This document shows positions 22,510 to 31,660 of a DNA stretch of 39,341 nucleotides, one piece after another (position 1 is the stretch's first letter; each line of letters starts with the position of its first letter). Both the position numbers and the translations under genes were made by a program. The notes below the pieces were generated by a model, which was not told the DNA's origin, ran no database searches, and saw only the letters and a program-made list of their open reading frames with translations. Location: positions 1 to 39,341 of the forward strand of contig NZ_JAEMUX010000077.1 in NCBI RefSeq assembly GCF_016598475.1, in the 5' to 3' direction. Origin of the DNA: Streptomyces adelaidensis. Lineage in GTDB: Bacteria > Actinomycetota > Actinomycetes > Streptomycetales > Streptomycetaceae.

Positions 22510-24342
22510 ATGGCTCGGGCTCGGGACGAGCGCCCCGACGACGACACCAGCGGCGACGAGACCGGCGGCACCGGCACCGGTGGCAGTGACATCCGTGGCG
22601 ACGGCATCCGTGGCAGCGGCGTCCGTGGCGACGGCCAGGACATCGGCACCTCGGGTACGCGCCCGGGCGACCCGTCCGACTACCGGACCGCCGACGCGTC
22701 CGACGCGCGGCTCACCGCACTGCTACGCGCCGACACGAACGCCGCGTACCCGGCACTGCGCGAACTACGCGAACGCCACCACCCGGCGGTCCTCGCCTAC
22801 GCCCGGCTGTGCGCCGCGAGCGAGTCCGCGGCGCGGCAGCTGGCGGCGGAGGCGTTCACCGTCGCGACCCGGGAGACGGCGCGCGGCACGGAGACGCCTG
22901 TCCCCTGGCGCCACCACCTGCTCCTGCTGACCGCCCGCGCGGCCGCCGCCTGGACCGGTGACGAACACGCGGCCGGCCTCGACCCCGCCCTGCTCGTCGC
23001 GCTGAACACGGCGGGCCCCGAGGGCCTGGTGGCGCCCCTGCTCGCGGCGTTCGAATCCCTGCCGGCCCGCGACCAGGGCCTCATCTGGTACGGCGTGGTG
23101 GAGCGCGAACCCGACGACCGTACGGCCCTGCTCCTCGGCCTGACCCGCGACGACGTGACGTACAAGCAGGCCGCGGCGCTGCACACCCTGCGCCGGTCCT
23201 GCCTCGCGGTCCGCCTCGCGGCCTCCGGGGACCCGCGCTGCCAGGACTTCCGCCGGCTGATCGAGGAGTCCGTACGCCCGGACAACCCCCGCCACAGCAC
23301 GGATCTCCAGTCCCACATGGCGCACTGCGCGCACTGCACCGGCGCGTACGAGGAACTCCGCGCCCTGCGTGACAACCCGCGCGCGACGCTCGCGGAGTGG
23401 CTGCTGCCGTGGGGCGGTACGGCGTACGTGCGCGGGGAGACGGGCGGGCGGGGCGGAGCGCGCGGCGGCGTGCGGGGCAGCGTAGGGCCGGGCGCGCGGG
23501 TGCAGGCGGGGGCTTGGGAGGCGTTCTCGGAGCCGGAGTTCGGGGCGGGAGCCGGTGCCGGGGCCGATACTCGGGGCGGGGCCCCGGCGGCCGGGCGGGC
23601 GCCGAGGCCCCGGCTGCTGGTGCTGACCTCGGTGGTTCTGGGGGTGGCGCTGGTGCCGCTGGTGGCGCTGCTGGTGTTCAGGGGCGGCTCGTCGTCGCCT
23701 GAGTCGCCGGACGCGGCGGGTGCCGCCGCCACGCCCTCGGGCCCGCCGTCGGCCACGTCCTCGGCGACGGTCCCGTCGAGCCCGGCGCCGTCCCCGACGG
23801 CTTCGAGCACCGAGAGACCCTCGAAGCCCGAGAAGCCGACGAAGAAACCCACGAAGAGCCCGAGCCCGAGCCCGACTCCGTCGAAGTCGGTCCTCCCGAC
23901 GACGCCCTCGCTGCCGAACGGGCCGCCGCTGAACGGTGGCTACCACCAGGTGGTGAACGTCGCCTCGGGTCTGTGCCTGGACATCCGGGGTGAGCTGGCG
24001 AACGGCACCGACGTCGTCACGGCCATCTGCTCCTCGCGCGACACCCAGCGCTGGCGCGTCGACGCCGACGGGGACGCCCTCCAGTCGTTCGCCGACCCCG
24101 ACCTGTGCCTAGACAGCCGCGGGGCGACCGACGACGGTGTGGGCGTCCGGGAGTGCGACGCGCTCGACGGCGACAACGGCGAGAACCTGCGGTTCACCTT
24201 CGACTCCGAGGGCGCCATCCACCCGCGGATCGCCCCGGACCACGCGGTGACACCGGATGCCCACGGCTCCGTCGGCTTCACCGAGACAACGGGGCGCGCG
24301 GGGCAGCGGTGGCGGGCGGGCGCCGGGCCGGTGCGCACCTGA
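22510..24342 (+). CDS. Sigma-like / zinc-finger / transmembrane / ricin-lectin fusion protein
   Basis: A 610-residue protein, ATG with GAGGAGG upstream. Order: Gly/Asp-rich start; an ECF sigma region-2-like helical segment (about 66-125); a region-4-like segment (about 180-242, SLPARDQGLIWYGVVER then a helix-turn-helix-like stretch); a zinc-finger anti-sigma signature H-x3-C-x2-C (His269, Cys273, Cys276); a Gly/Arg linker; one transmembrane helix (about 369-390); a Pro/Ser/Thr/Lys stalk; and a C-terminal ricin-type beta-trefoil (about 477-605, with SGLCLDIRG, QRW and DLCLDSRG motifs). The lectin would be outside the cell and the sigma-like part inside. DNA-binding ability of the sigma-like part is uncertain because its motifs are degenerate. 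Confidence 0.8.
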   Translation: MARARDERPDDDTSGDETGGTGTGGSDIRGDGIRGSGVRGDGQDIGTSGTRPGDPSDYRTADASDARLTALLRADTNAAYPALRELRERHHPAVLAYARLCAASESAARQLAAEAFTVATRETARGTETPVPWRHHLLLLTARAAAAWTGDEHAAGLDPALLVALNTAGPEGLVAPLLAAFESLPARDQGLIWYGVVEREPDDRTALLLGLTRDDVTYKQAAALHTLRRSCLAVRLAASGDPRCQDFRRLIEESVRPDNPRHSTDLQSHMAHCAHCTGAYEELRALRDNPRATLAEWLLPWGGTAYVRGETGGRGGARGGVRGSVGPGARVQAGAWEAFSEPEFGAGAGAGADTRGGAPAAGRAPRPRLLVLTSVVLGVALVPLVALLVFRGGSSSPESPDAAGAAATPSGPPSATSSATVPSSPAPSPTASSTERPSKPEKPTKKPTKSPSPSPTPSKSVLPTTPSLPNGPPLNGGYHQVVNVASGLCLDIRGELANGTDVVTAICSSRDTQRWRVDADGDALQSFADPDLCLDSRGATDDGVGVRECDALDGDNGENLRFTFDSEGAIHPRIAPDHAVTPDAHGSVGFTETTGRAGQRWRAGAGPVRT

Positions 24343-24349
24343 GGACCGC

Positions 24350-25564
24350 TCAGAGCACGCGTACGCCCCTGCGCCACACCCCCGTGACCAGGGGAACTCC
24401 CGGCCGGTAGGCGAGGTGGACGTGGCTGGGCGCGTCCAGCAGCGTCAAGTCGGCGTACGCGCCCGGCGTGAGGCGGCCGATGTCGTCGCGGCGCAGCGCC
24501 CGCGCGCCCCCCGCCGTGGCCGACCAGACCGCCTCGTCCGGGGTCATCCCCATGTCCCGCACGGCGAGGGCGATACAGAACGGGACGGACGAGGTGTAGG
24601 ACGAGCCCGGGTTGCAGTCCGTGGAGAGGGCGACGGTGGCGCCCGCGTCGAGGAGGCGGCGGGCGTCCGGCCACTCGGCGCGGGTGGAGAACTCGGCGCC
24701 GGGCAGCAGCGTGGCGACCGTACCGCTGTGGGCGAGGGCGTCCACGTCGGCGTCGGTGAGGTGGGTGCAGTGGTCCGCGCTGGCCGCGTCCAGTTCGACC
24801 GCGAGCTGGACGCCCGGCCCGTACGACAGCTGGTTGGCGTGGACGCGCGGGTGCAGGCCCTTCGCCTTGCCGGCCGTGAGGATCGCACGCGCCTGGTCGC
24901 CGTCGAAGGCGCCCCGCTCGCAGAAGACGTCGACCCAACGGGCGTACGGGGCACAGGCGTCGAGCATCTCGCCGGTGACGAGGTCGACGTACGCGGCGGG
25001 ATCGTCGGCGTAGTCGGGGGAGACGATGTGCGCGCCGAGGTAGGTGACCTCGTCGGTGTGGGCGGCGGCGATGCGCAGGGCGCGCGCCTCGTCCTCGACG
25101 GTCAGGCCGTAGCCGGACTTCGTCTCGAAGGTGGTGGTGCCCTGCCGGAGGGCCTCGCGGAGGTGCCGGGTGAGGTTCGCCTCCAGTTCTTCGTCGGTCG
25201 CGGCGCGGGTGGCGGCGACCGTCGTACGGATGCCGCCCGCGCTGTAGGCCCGGCCGGACATCCGGGCGTTGAACTCGGCGGTCCGGTCGCCCGCGAAGAC
25301 GAGGTGGGAGTGGGAGTCGACGAAGCCGGGGAGCACCGCCCGGCCACCGGCGTCGACCCGATTGTCAGTGGCGGGTGCTTTGCTTTGATCACCGGTCCAC
25401 GCGATGCGTTCACCGTCGATGACGACGGCCGCGTCCTGGATCAGTCCGAGGGGGGATCCGTCGCCGAGGGAGGGGTCGTTGGTGACCAGGGCAGCGATGT
25501 TGGTGATGAGCGTGCTGGCGGTGCTCGCGGAGTCGGCGGGGCTGACGGTCGTCGGGCTGCTCAT
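24350..25564 (-). CDS. hutI: Imidazolonepropionase HutI
   Basis: A 404-residue amidohydrolase that converts 4-imidazolone-5-propionate to N-formimino-L-glutamate. Metal His85 and His87 in SHSHLVFAGDR, the TKSGYGL substrate motif, the HANQLS metal His region and STDCNPGSS (catalytic Asp) are all visible. AAGGA precedes ATG 25564; an in-frame ATG at 25621 overlaps the upstream stop in ATGA and would add 19 residues. Last gene of the hut operon, and convergent with the lectin fusion with only 7 bp between. Confidence 0.95.
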   Translation of the reverse strand: MSSPTTVSPADSASTASTLITNIAALVTNDPSLGDGSPLGLIQDAAVVIDGERIAWTGDQSKAPATDNRVDAGGRAVLPGFVDSHSHLVFAGDRTAEFNARMSGRAYSAGGIRTTVAATRAATDEELEANLTRHLREALRQGTTTFETKSGYGLTVEDEARALRIAAAHTDEVTYLGAHIVSPDYADDPAAYVDLVTGEMLDACAPYARWVDVFCERGAFDGDQARAILTAGKAKGLHPRVHANQLSYGPGVQLAVELDAASADHCTHLTDADVDALAHSGTVATLLPGAEFSTRAEWPDARRLLDAGATVALSTDCNPGSSYTSSVPFCIALAVRDMGMTPDEAVWSATAGGARALRRDDIGRLTPGAYADLTLLDAPSHVHLAYRPGVPLVTGVWRRGVRVL

Positions 25565-25617
25565 GGCGTCCTTGGTTGCCTGGTCGGCGGTGGGGTCGGG
25601 GGACAAGGGGGGCGGGG

Positions 25618-26973
25618 TCATCCGCGCAGTGCTGCGACGGCGTCCGCGAGGGCTCTCGGCACATCCGATACGAGCGCGTGCGCCCCGTCCCGTACGACGT
25701 GCCGGCCACCCACGACCGTATGCGACACGTCCGCTGCCGACGCGGCGAATACCGCGGTCTCCGCGCCCAGTCGTGGAAGCGGCCCTGCGGTCCTGACCGA
25801 GTCGAGCGCGATCGTCGTGAAGTCGGCGAGCGCGCCCGCCTCCAGGGCGCCGGCGTCGTCCCAACCGAGCGCCGCGTGGCCGTCGGCCGAGGCCGCCCGC
25901 AGGAGGGCCGCCGCCGTCCAGTGACCGCGGGTACGGGTGCGCAGGCGCTCGTTCAGCTCCATCGCGCGCGCCTCTTCGAGCAGGTCGATGACGGCGTGGC
26001 TGTCGGAGCCGAGGGAGAGCGGGGAGCCCGCCTTCTGCAGGGCGACGGCCGGTCCGATGCCGTCCGCGAGGTCCCGTTCCGTCGTCGGGCACATGCAGGT
26101 GCCGGTGCCGGTGCCGCCGATCAGGGCGATGTCCTCGTCGGTGAGGTGGGTGCTGTGGACGCCGGTCGTCCGGGGCCCCAGCACACCGTGTTCGGCGAGG
26201 AGTCGGGTGGGCGTGCACCCGTGTGCCTCGCGGCAGGCGTCGTTCTCCGCCGTCTGCTCCGACAGGTGTACATGCAGCGGGGCCCGCCGCTCCCCGGCCC
26301 ACCGCGCCACGGTCGCCAACTGCCCGGCCGGCACGGCCCGTACGGAGTGGACGGCGGCACCGATCCGCGCGTGATCCCGGTCCTTGAGAACTGAACAGCG
26401 TTCCGCCCAGGCCTCCGCCGTGCCGTCGGAGAAGCGGAGCTGATGGCGGTCGGGCGCCCTTCCGAATCCGGCGGAGAGGTAGGCCGTGTCGAGAAGCGTG
26501 ATCCGGATGCCCGCCTCGGCGGCGGCCTCGACGAGCGCCTCGCCCATGGCGTTGGGATCGGCGTAGGCGGTGCCGCCGGGGGCGTGGTGCACGTAGTGGA
26601 ACTCGCCGACGGCGGTGATGCCGGCGAGGGCCATCTCGGCGTACACGGCCCGTGCGAGGGCGTGGTACGTGTCCGGGGTCAGCCGGTCCGCGACCCGGTA
26701 CATGACCTCGCGCCAGGTCCAGAAAGTGCCCGAGCCGACCTGGACCGTGCCGCGCAGGGCCCGGTGGAAGGCGTGCGAGTGGGCGTTGGCGAGGCCGGGC
26801 AGAGTGAGGCCGCGCAGGGTCACGGCGCCCGGGGGCGGGGTGGGCGTCTCGGTGCGTACGGCGGTGATGCGGCCGTCGGGGCCGGTTCCGCCGCCGGACA
26901 CGGTCAGGGTCACGCCCGGCTCGACGTTCGTGCCGAGCCAGGCGTGTTCGAGCCAGTAGGTCGTCTCCGTCAC
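25618..26973 (-). CDS. hutF: Formimidoylglutamate deiminase HutF
   Basis: A 451-residue amidohydrolase that deaminates N-formiminoglutamate to N-formylglutamate and ammonia. Metal ligands His65 and His67 in NAHSHAFH, HVHLSEQ, CMCPTTERDLADG and SDSHAVIDLLEE fit the family. GTG start overlaps the upstream stop (GTGA). Its presence shows that this organism uses the two-step route through formylglutamate instead of direct formamide release. Confidence 0.94.
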   Translation of the reverse strand: MTETTYWLEHAWLGTNVEPGVTLTVSGGGTGPDGRITAVRTETPTPPPGAVTLRGLTLPGLANAHSHAFHRALRGTVQVGSGTFWTWREVMYRVADRLTPDTYHALARAVYAEMALAGITAVGEFHYVHHAPGGTAYADPNAMGEALVEAAAEAGIRITLLDTAYLSAGFGRAPDRHQLRFSDGTAEAWAERCSVLKDRDHARIGAAVHSVRAVPAGQLATVARWAGERRAPLHVHLSEQTAENDACREAHGCTPTRLLAEHGVLGPRTTGVHSTHLTDEDIALIGGTGTGTCMCPTTERDLADGIGPAVALQKAGSPLSLGSDSHAVIDLLEEARAMELNERLRTRTRGHWTAAALLRAASADGHAALGWDDAGALEAGALADFTTIALDSVRTAGPLPRLGAETAVFAASAADVSHTVVGGRHVVRDGAHALVSDVPRALADAVAALRG

Positions 26974-28232
26974 CTGCGGGCCAGCCCTTCCAGTACGTCG
27001 GCGAGCGCGGTCACCCCGGCCAGGCAGTCGTCCTCTGCGGCGTGCTCGGCCGGGGAGTGCGAGACGCCGGTGGGGTTGCGCACGAACAGCATGGCGGTCG
27101 GGACGCTCCCGGAGAGGATCCCGGCGTCGTGTCCGGCCCCGGTCCCGAGCACCGGCACCTTCAGATCGGCGGTGTCCCGGCCCAGGATGCGGGCGATCTC
27201 GTCCCGCAGGGCGTGCTCGAACTCGACGACGGGGGTGAAGGACTCCCGGACGACGGCGAGTTCGATGCCCTGCTCCCGCGCGTGGTCACGGGCCGCGTCC
27301 TCGATCGCGCCGACGACCGTGTCCAGCGTCTCCTGGTCCTCGGCCCGCGAGTCGAGCCAGCCGCGCACCAGGGACGGGATGGCGTTCACGCCGTTCGGCT
27401 CGACCGAGATCTTGCCGAACGTGGCCACGGCGCCGGCGAGCCGCGCCTCGCGCCGGGCCGCGAGCACGGTCTCCGCGTACGACAGCATGGGGTCACGGCG
27501 GTCGACTAGGCGGGTCGTCCCGGCGTGGTTCGCCTCGCCCCGGAAGTCGAACCGCCACCGCCCGTGCGGCCAGATGGCGCTGGCGATCCCGACGGCGTCC
27601 CCGGACAGGTCCAGCGCCCGGCCCTGCTCCACGTGCAGTTCGACGAAGGCCCCGATCCGCGAGAGCCGCTCCGGGTCGGGCCCGATGCCCTCCGGGTCGT
27701 GTCCGGCGGCCTCCATCGCCTGCGGGAGGGTGATGCCGTCCCCGTCGGTCAGCCGCCCCGCCTGTTCGACGGTGAGCTGCCCGGCCGCCAGCCGGGAGCC
27801 CACACAGGCCAGCCCGAACCGCGCCCCCTCCTCGTCACCGAAGTTGACGATGGCGAGCGGCTTGTCGAACCGGGCGCCCCTGGCCCGCAGTTCGTCGAGC
27901 GCGGCGAAGGAGGACACGACGCCGAGGGGGCCGTCGAACGCGCCGCCGTCGGGAACGGAGTCGAGGTGCGAGCCGGTGACCACCGCGTCCCCGGCGGCGG
28001 GATCGCCGAGCCAGGCCCACTGGTTCCCGTTCCGGTCGACCTCGTACGTCAGTCCGCGGCTCCGGGCCTGCGCCTCGAACCAGTCACGGCACTCGGCGTC
28101 GGCCCCGGTCCACGCGAACCGCCGGTACCCGCCCGACTCGGTGTGCCGCCCGATGGGCCGCAGCTCCCGCCACATCTCGTGGAAGGAGGCGCCGCCGGTG
28201 ACGGGGGGCGGGGGTGGCACGGGCCGGGTCAC
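26970..28232 (-). CDS. M20-family amidohydrolase (allantoate amidohydrolase/N-carbamoyl amino acid hydrolase type)
   Basis: A 420-residue metallo-amidohydrolase. Dinuclear metal ligands are His89 in GSHLDSVPDGG, Asp100, Glu134-Glu135 in FGDEEG, His200 in FVELHVEQG and His392 in SHSPAEH. Family members cleave allantoate, N-carbamoyl or N-formyl amino acids. Position between hutU and hutF, with GTGA overlaps on both sides, implies it takes the step after HutF, N-formylglutamate to glutamate and formate. No classical HutG is in the window. That substrate assignment is inference. Confidence 0.9.
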   Translation of the reverse strand: MTRPVPPPPPVTGGASFHEMWRELRPIGRHTESGGYRRFAWTGADAECRDWFEAQARSRGLTYEVDRNGNQWAWLGDPAAGDAVVTGSHLDSVPDGGAFDGPLGVVSSFAALDELRARGARFDKPLAIVNFGDEEGARFGLACVGSRLAAGQLTVEQAGRLTDGDGITLPQAMEAAGHDPEGIGPDPERLSRIGAFVELHVEQGRALDLSGDAVGIASAIWPHGRWRFDFRGEANHAGTTRLVDRRDPMLSYAETVLAARREARLAGAVATFGKISVEPNGVNAIPSLVRGWLDSRAEDQETLDTVVGAIEDAARDHAREQGIELAVVRESFTPVVEFEHALRDEIARILGRDTADLKVPVLGTGAGHDAGILSGSVPTAMLFVRNPTGVSHSPAEHAAEDDCLAGVTALADVLEGLARR

Positions 28233-29902
28233 GCGTCCTCACCCTCGCGGCCCTCGCGCATGGGCACCCGTACGCCCCGCTCGTCGGCGACGGACTCCGC
28301 GATGTCGTACCCGGCGTCGACGTGCCGGATGACGCCCATGCCGGGGTCGTTGGTCAGCACCCGGCGGACCTTCTCCCCGGCCAGCTCGGTGCCGTCCGCC
28401 ACGGTGACCTGACCGGCGTGGATGGACCGGCCCATGCCCACGCCGCCGCCGTGGTGGAGGGAGACCCAGGAGGCGCCCGAAGCCACGTTGACCATCGCGT
28501 TGAGGATCGGCCAGTCGGCGATCGCGTCGGAGCCGTCGAGCATGGCCTCGGTCTCGCGGTAGGGGGAGGCGACGGAGCCGGAGTCGAGGTGGTCGCGCCC
28601 GATGACGAGCGGCGCGGCCAGCTCACCGGAGGCCACCATGTCGTTGAACCGCTCGCCGGCCCTGTCCCGCTCGCCGTAGCCGAGCCAGCAGATGCGGGCC
28701 GGGAGTCCCTGGAAGTGCACCCGCTCGCCGGCCATCTTGATCCAGCGGTGGAGGGACTCGTTCTCCGGGAAGAGGTCGAGGATCGCCTTGTCGGTCTTGG
28801 CGATGTCGGAGGCCTCGCCGGACAGGGCGGCCCAGCGGAAGGGGCCCTTGCCCTCGCAGAACAGGGGGCGGATGTAGGCGGGGACGAAGCCGGGGAAGGC
28901 GAACGCCCGGTCGTATCCGGCGAGTCGGGCCTCGCCGCGGATCGAGTTGCCGTAGTCGAAGACCTCGGCGCCGGCGTCCATGAAGCCGACCATGGCCTCG
29001 ACGTGCCGGGCCATGGACTCGCGGGCGCGGGTGGTGAAGCCCGCCGGGTCCTTGGCGGCGGCGTCGGCCATGTCCTCGAAGGCGATCCCGGTCGGCAGGT
29101 ACGCCAGCGGGTCGTGGGCGGAGGTCTGGTCGGTGACGATGTCGACGGGGGCGCTCTCGGCGAGCATCCGCGGGAGCAGTTCGGCGGCGTTGCCGAGCAG
29201 GCCGATGGAGAGGGGGCGGCGGGCGTCGCGGGCCTCGACGGCGAGCTGGAGGGCGTGCTCCAGGGAGTCGGCCCGCACGTCGAGGTAGCGGTGTTCGATG
29301 CGGCGCTCGATGGCGCGGGGGTCGACGTCGATACAGATCGCGACGCCGTCGTTCATGGTCACGGCGAGGGGCTGGGCGCCGCCCATGCCGCCGAGGCCGG
29401 CGGTGAGGGTGATCGTTCCGGCGAGGGTGCCGTCGAACTTCTTGGCGGCGACGGCGGCGAAGGTCTCGTAGGTGCCCTGGAGGATGCCCTGGGTGCCGAT
29501 GTAGATCCAGGAGCCGGCGGTCATCTGGCCGTACATGGTCAGCCCGAGCTGTTCGAGCCTGCGGAACTCCTCCCAGTTGGCCCAGTCGCCGACGAGGTTG
29601 GAGTTGGCGATGAGGACGCGGGGCGCCCACTCGTGGGTCTGCATGACGCCGACGGGGCGGCCGGACTGGACGAGCATGGTCTCGTCCTGCTTGAGGGTCC
29701 GCAGCGTGCGGACCATGGCGTCGAAGGAGCGCCAGTCGCGGGCGGCCTTGCCCGTGCCGCCGTAGACGACGAGCTTGTCGGGGTGCTCGGCGACCTCGGG
29801 GTCGAGGTTGTTCTGGAGCATGCGCAGGGCGGCTTCCTGCTGCCAGCCCAGGGCGCTGAGCTCCGTACCGCGCGATGCTCGGACAGGGCGGGGTCCTGAC
29901 AC
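28229..29902 (-). CDS. hutU: Urocanate hydratase HutU
   Basis: A 557-residue NAD-dependent enzyme that hydrates urocanate to imidazolonepropionate. Visible signatures: VYGGTGKAARDW, GDWANWEEFRRLE, the NAD-binding TAGLGGMGGAQPLA, and the catalytic Cys in RPLFCEGKGPFRW. GTG 29902 is chosen for GAGGAGGT upstream; a TTG at 29926 is less likely. First gene of the four-gene operon; its stop overlaps the M20 gene start. An inverted repeat about 25 bp upstream is the likely operator. Confidence 0.96.
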   Translation of the reverse strand: MSGPRPVRASRGTELSALGWQQEAALRMLQNNLDPEVAEHPDKLVVYGGTGKAARDWRSFDAMVRTLRTLKQDETMLVQSGRPVGVMQTHEWAPRVLIANSNLVGDWANWEEFRRLEQLGLTMYGQMTAGSWIYIGTQGILQGTYETFAAVAAKKFDGTLAGTITLTAGLGGMGGAQPLAVTMNDGVAICIDVDPRAIERRIEHRYLDVRADSLEHALQLAVEARDARRPLSIGLLGNAAELLPRMLAESAPVDIVTDQTSAHDPLAYLPTGIAFEDMADAAAKDPAGFTTRARESMARHVEAMVGFMDAGAEVFDYGNSIRGEARLAGYDRAFAFPGFVPAYIRPLFCEGKGPFRWAALSGEASDIAKTDKAILDLFPENESLHRWIKMAGERVHFQGLPARICWLGYGERDRAGERFNDMVASGELAAPLVIGRDHLDSGSVASPYRETEAMLDGSDAIADWPILNAMVNVASGASWVSLHHGGGVGMGRSIHAGQVTVADGTELAGEKVRRVLTNDPGMGVIRHVDAGYDIAESVADERGVRVPMREGREGEDA

Positions 29903-29926
29903 GGTGACCTCCTCGCTATACAGCAA

Positions 29927-29953
29927 CTATTCACATCCTGGCTGGATGAATAG
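29927..29953. promoter_or_regulatory. Inverted repeat upstream of hutU, candidate operator
   Basis: CTATTCA (29927-29933) and TGAATAG (29947-29953) are perfect inverted arms, extended inward by ATCC and GGAT with one offset. It lies in the short AT-rich divergent region between hutU and the PLP decarboxylase gene, so it could control both. Confidence 0.5.
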
Positions 29954-30057
29954 AACTAGTCAATATGGTCGTACGGCCAGCGACGGCGTGCCGTGGGTGT
30001 TTGGCTGGACACACTGGCCGTATGGGTTCGGACATCGAGGCGACAACGGGGGACCGG

Positions 30058-31554
30058 ATGGGAGACGTGACGAACGGGACCGGTGGGGAGAGGCCCGCCG
30101 CCCGGCCGGAGGGGGCGGACGGGGACCGCGCCCGCGGGCGGGACGGGGCGCGAGGGGAGCACACCCACGGACAGGACGAGGGGGACACCGAGCGCACGCT
30201 CCGGTTGTTCGACACCGACGCCGAGCGGGCCGCCCGGCGGGACGAGGCCGTACGCGCGGCCGTGGAGCAGGGGCTGCTCGGCACCGGCACCCCGATCGTC
30301 GCGCTGCTGGACGTCACCGGGATCCGCGCCTCGGCGGGGGCGCTGCGGAGGGCGTTCGACGCGGTGACGGCGCCCGGCACGCCTGTGCTGCACGCGTTCG
30401 CGGTGAAGGCGACACCGCTGGTGCCCGTGCTGCGGCTGCTGCGCGAGGCGGGCATCGGCGCGGAGGTGGCGAGCGCCGGGGAGCTGGCCCTGGCGCGCGC
30501 GGCCGGGGTGTCGCCGAGGCAGACAGTGCTCGACTCCCCCGCCAAGACCCCGGCGGAGCTGCGGGAGGCGCTGGCGCTGGGCATCGCGGTCAACGCGGAC
30601 AATCCGCAGGAGCTGGACCGCATCGACGCACTCGTACGCTCGGCCACCACCCGCTCCCCCCTCGGCATCCGGGTGAATCCGCAGGTCGGTGGTGGTTCGA
30701 TCGACGCGCTGTCCACCGCGACGGCCACCTCGAAGTTCGGGGTGGCGCTACGGGACGAGGGCGCCCGGGAGTGGGTCGTACGGGCGTATCTGGACCGGCC
30801 CTGGCTGAGCCGGCTGCACGCGCACACCGGGTCGCAGGGCATGCCGCTCTCCCTGATGACCCGGGGCATCAGCGAGACGTACGAGCTGGCGGAGGAGATC
30901 AACCGACGGATCGGGCGGCGGCAGATCGACACGATCGACATCGGCGGCGGGCTGCCGGTGAACTTCTCGTCGGAGGCGGCGACACCGACGTACGCGCAGT
31001 ACTCGCGGCTGCTCGCGGAGGCGGTGCCGGGGCTGTTCGGCGGGCGGTACGGGCTGGTCACCGAGTTCGGGCGGTCGCTGCTCGCGAAGCACGGGACGGT
31101 CGTGGCGCGGGTGGAGTACACGAAGAGTACGGGCGGCCGGGCCGTCGCGGTCACGCACGCGGGGGTGCAGGTGGCGACCCGGACGGTGTACGCGCCGGGG
31201 TCGTGGCCGCTGCGGATCACCGCGTACGACGGGAAGGGCCGGGCGAAGGTGGGACCGCCGGTGGTGCAGGACGTGGCGGGGCCTGCCTGTTTCGCGGGGG
31301 ACCTGCTGGCGGAGGGGCGGGCGCTGCCTCTGCTGGAGCCGGGCGACTATGCGGCCGCGCTGGACACCGGGGCGTATTACTTCGCGCACCACTACGCGTA
31401 CAACTCGCTTCCTCGGCCCGGGATCTACGGCTATGCGCCGCCGGGCGAGGGGGAGGTGGGGATGCGGTTCGCCCTGGTGCGGCGGGCGCAGACCTCGGAG
31501 GAGATCGTGGCCGAGGCGGGGGGAGGGGAGCGGTCGGGGCTTCTGGGGCTCTGA
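30058..31554 (+). CDS. PLP-dependent decarboxylase of the DAP/ornithine/arginine decarboxylase-2 family, divergent
   Basis: A 498-residue fold-III PLP enzyme. Lys118 in HAFAVKAT forms the Schiff base. HAHTGSQ, DIGGGLPV (phosphate-binding glycines) and ACFAGDLL (Cys and Asp from the other subunit) match the family. It departs from housekeeping DAP decarboxylase: the usual EPGR is EFGR, and the CESGD-type motif is CFAGD. An about 45-residue low-complexity N-terminus is present. ATG 30058 has GGGGGA upstream; ATG 30022 does not. The true substrate may not be meso-DAP. Divergent from hutU. Confidence 0.82.
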   Translation: MGDVTNGTGGERPAARPEGADGDRARGRDGARGEHTHGQDEGDTERTLRLFDTDAERAARRDEAVRAAVEQGLLGTGTPIVALLDVTGIRASAGALRRAFDAVTAPGTPVLHAFAVKATPLVPVLRLLREAGIGAEVASAGELALARAAGVSPRQTVLDSPAKTPAELREALALGIAVNADNPQELDRIDALVRSATTRSPLGIRVNPQVGGGSIDALSTATATSKFGVALRDEGAREWVVRAYLDRPWLSRLHAHTGSQGMPLSLMTRGISETYELAEEINRRIGRRQIDTIDIGGGLPVNFSSEAATPTYAQYSRLLAEAVPGLFGGRYGLVTEFGRSLLAKHGTVVARVEYTKSTGGRAVAVTHAGVQVATRTVYAPGSWPLRITAYDGKGRAKVGPPVVQDVAGPACFAGDLLAEGRALPLLEPGDYAAALDTGAYYFAHHYAYNSLPRPGIYGYAPPGEGEVGMRFALVRRAQTSEEIVAEAGGGERSGLLGL

Positions 31555-31605
31555 AAGCCGCCCAATAGCCTGGTGGGGACTGGCGTACGGCGGCCGCGGG
31601 TTGGC

Positions 31606-31660
31606 TGTGGCTGGTCGCGCAGTTCCCCGCGCCCCTGAAAAGCACGGGGCGCCCGGCGGT
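31606..31660. repeat. Dispersed repeat copy downstream of the PLP decarboxylase
   Basis: Contains GCGCAGTTCCCCGCGCCCCT followed by GAAAAGCACGGGGCGC, which pairs partly back onto the CGCGCCCC portion. Same family as 11068-11150. Probably serves as terminator. The remainder of 31661-31937 shows no gene and no promoter I can support. Confidence 0.65.
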
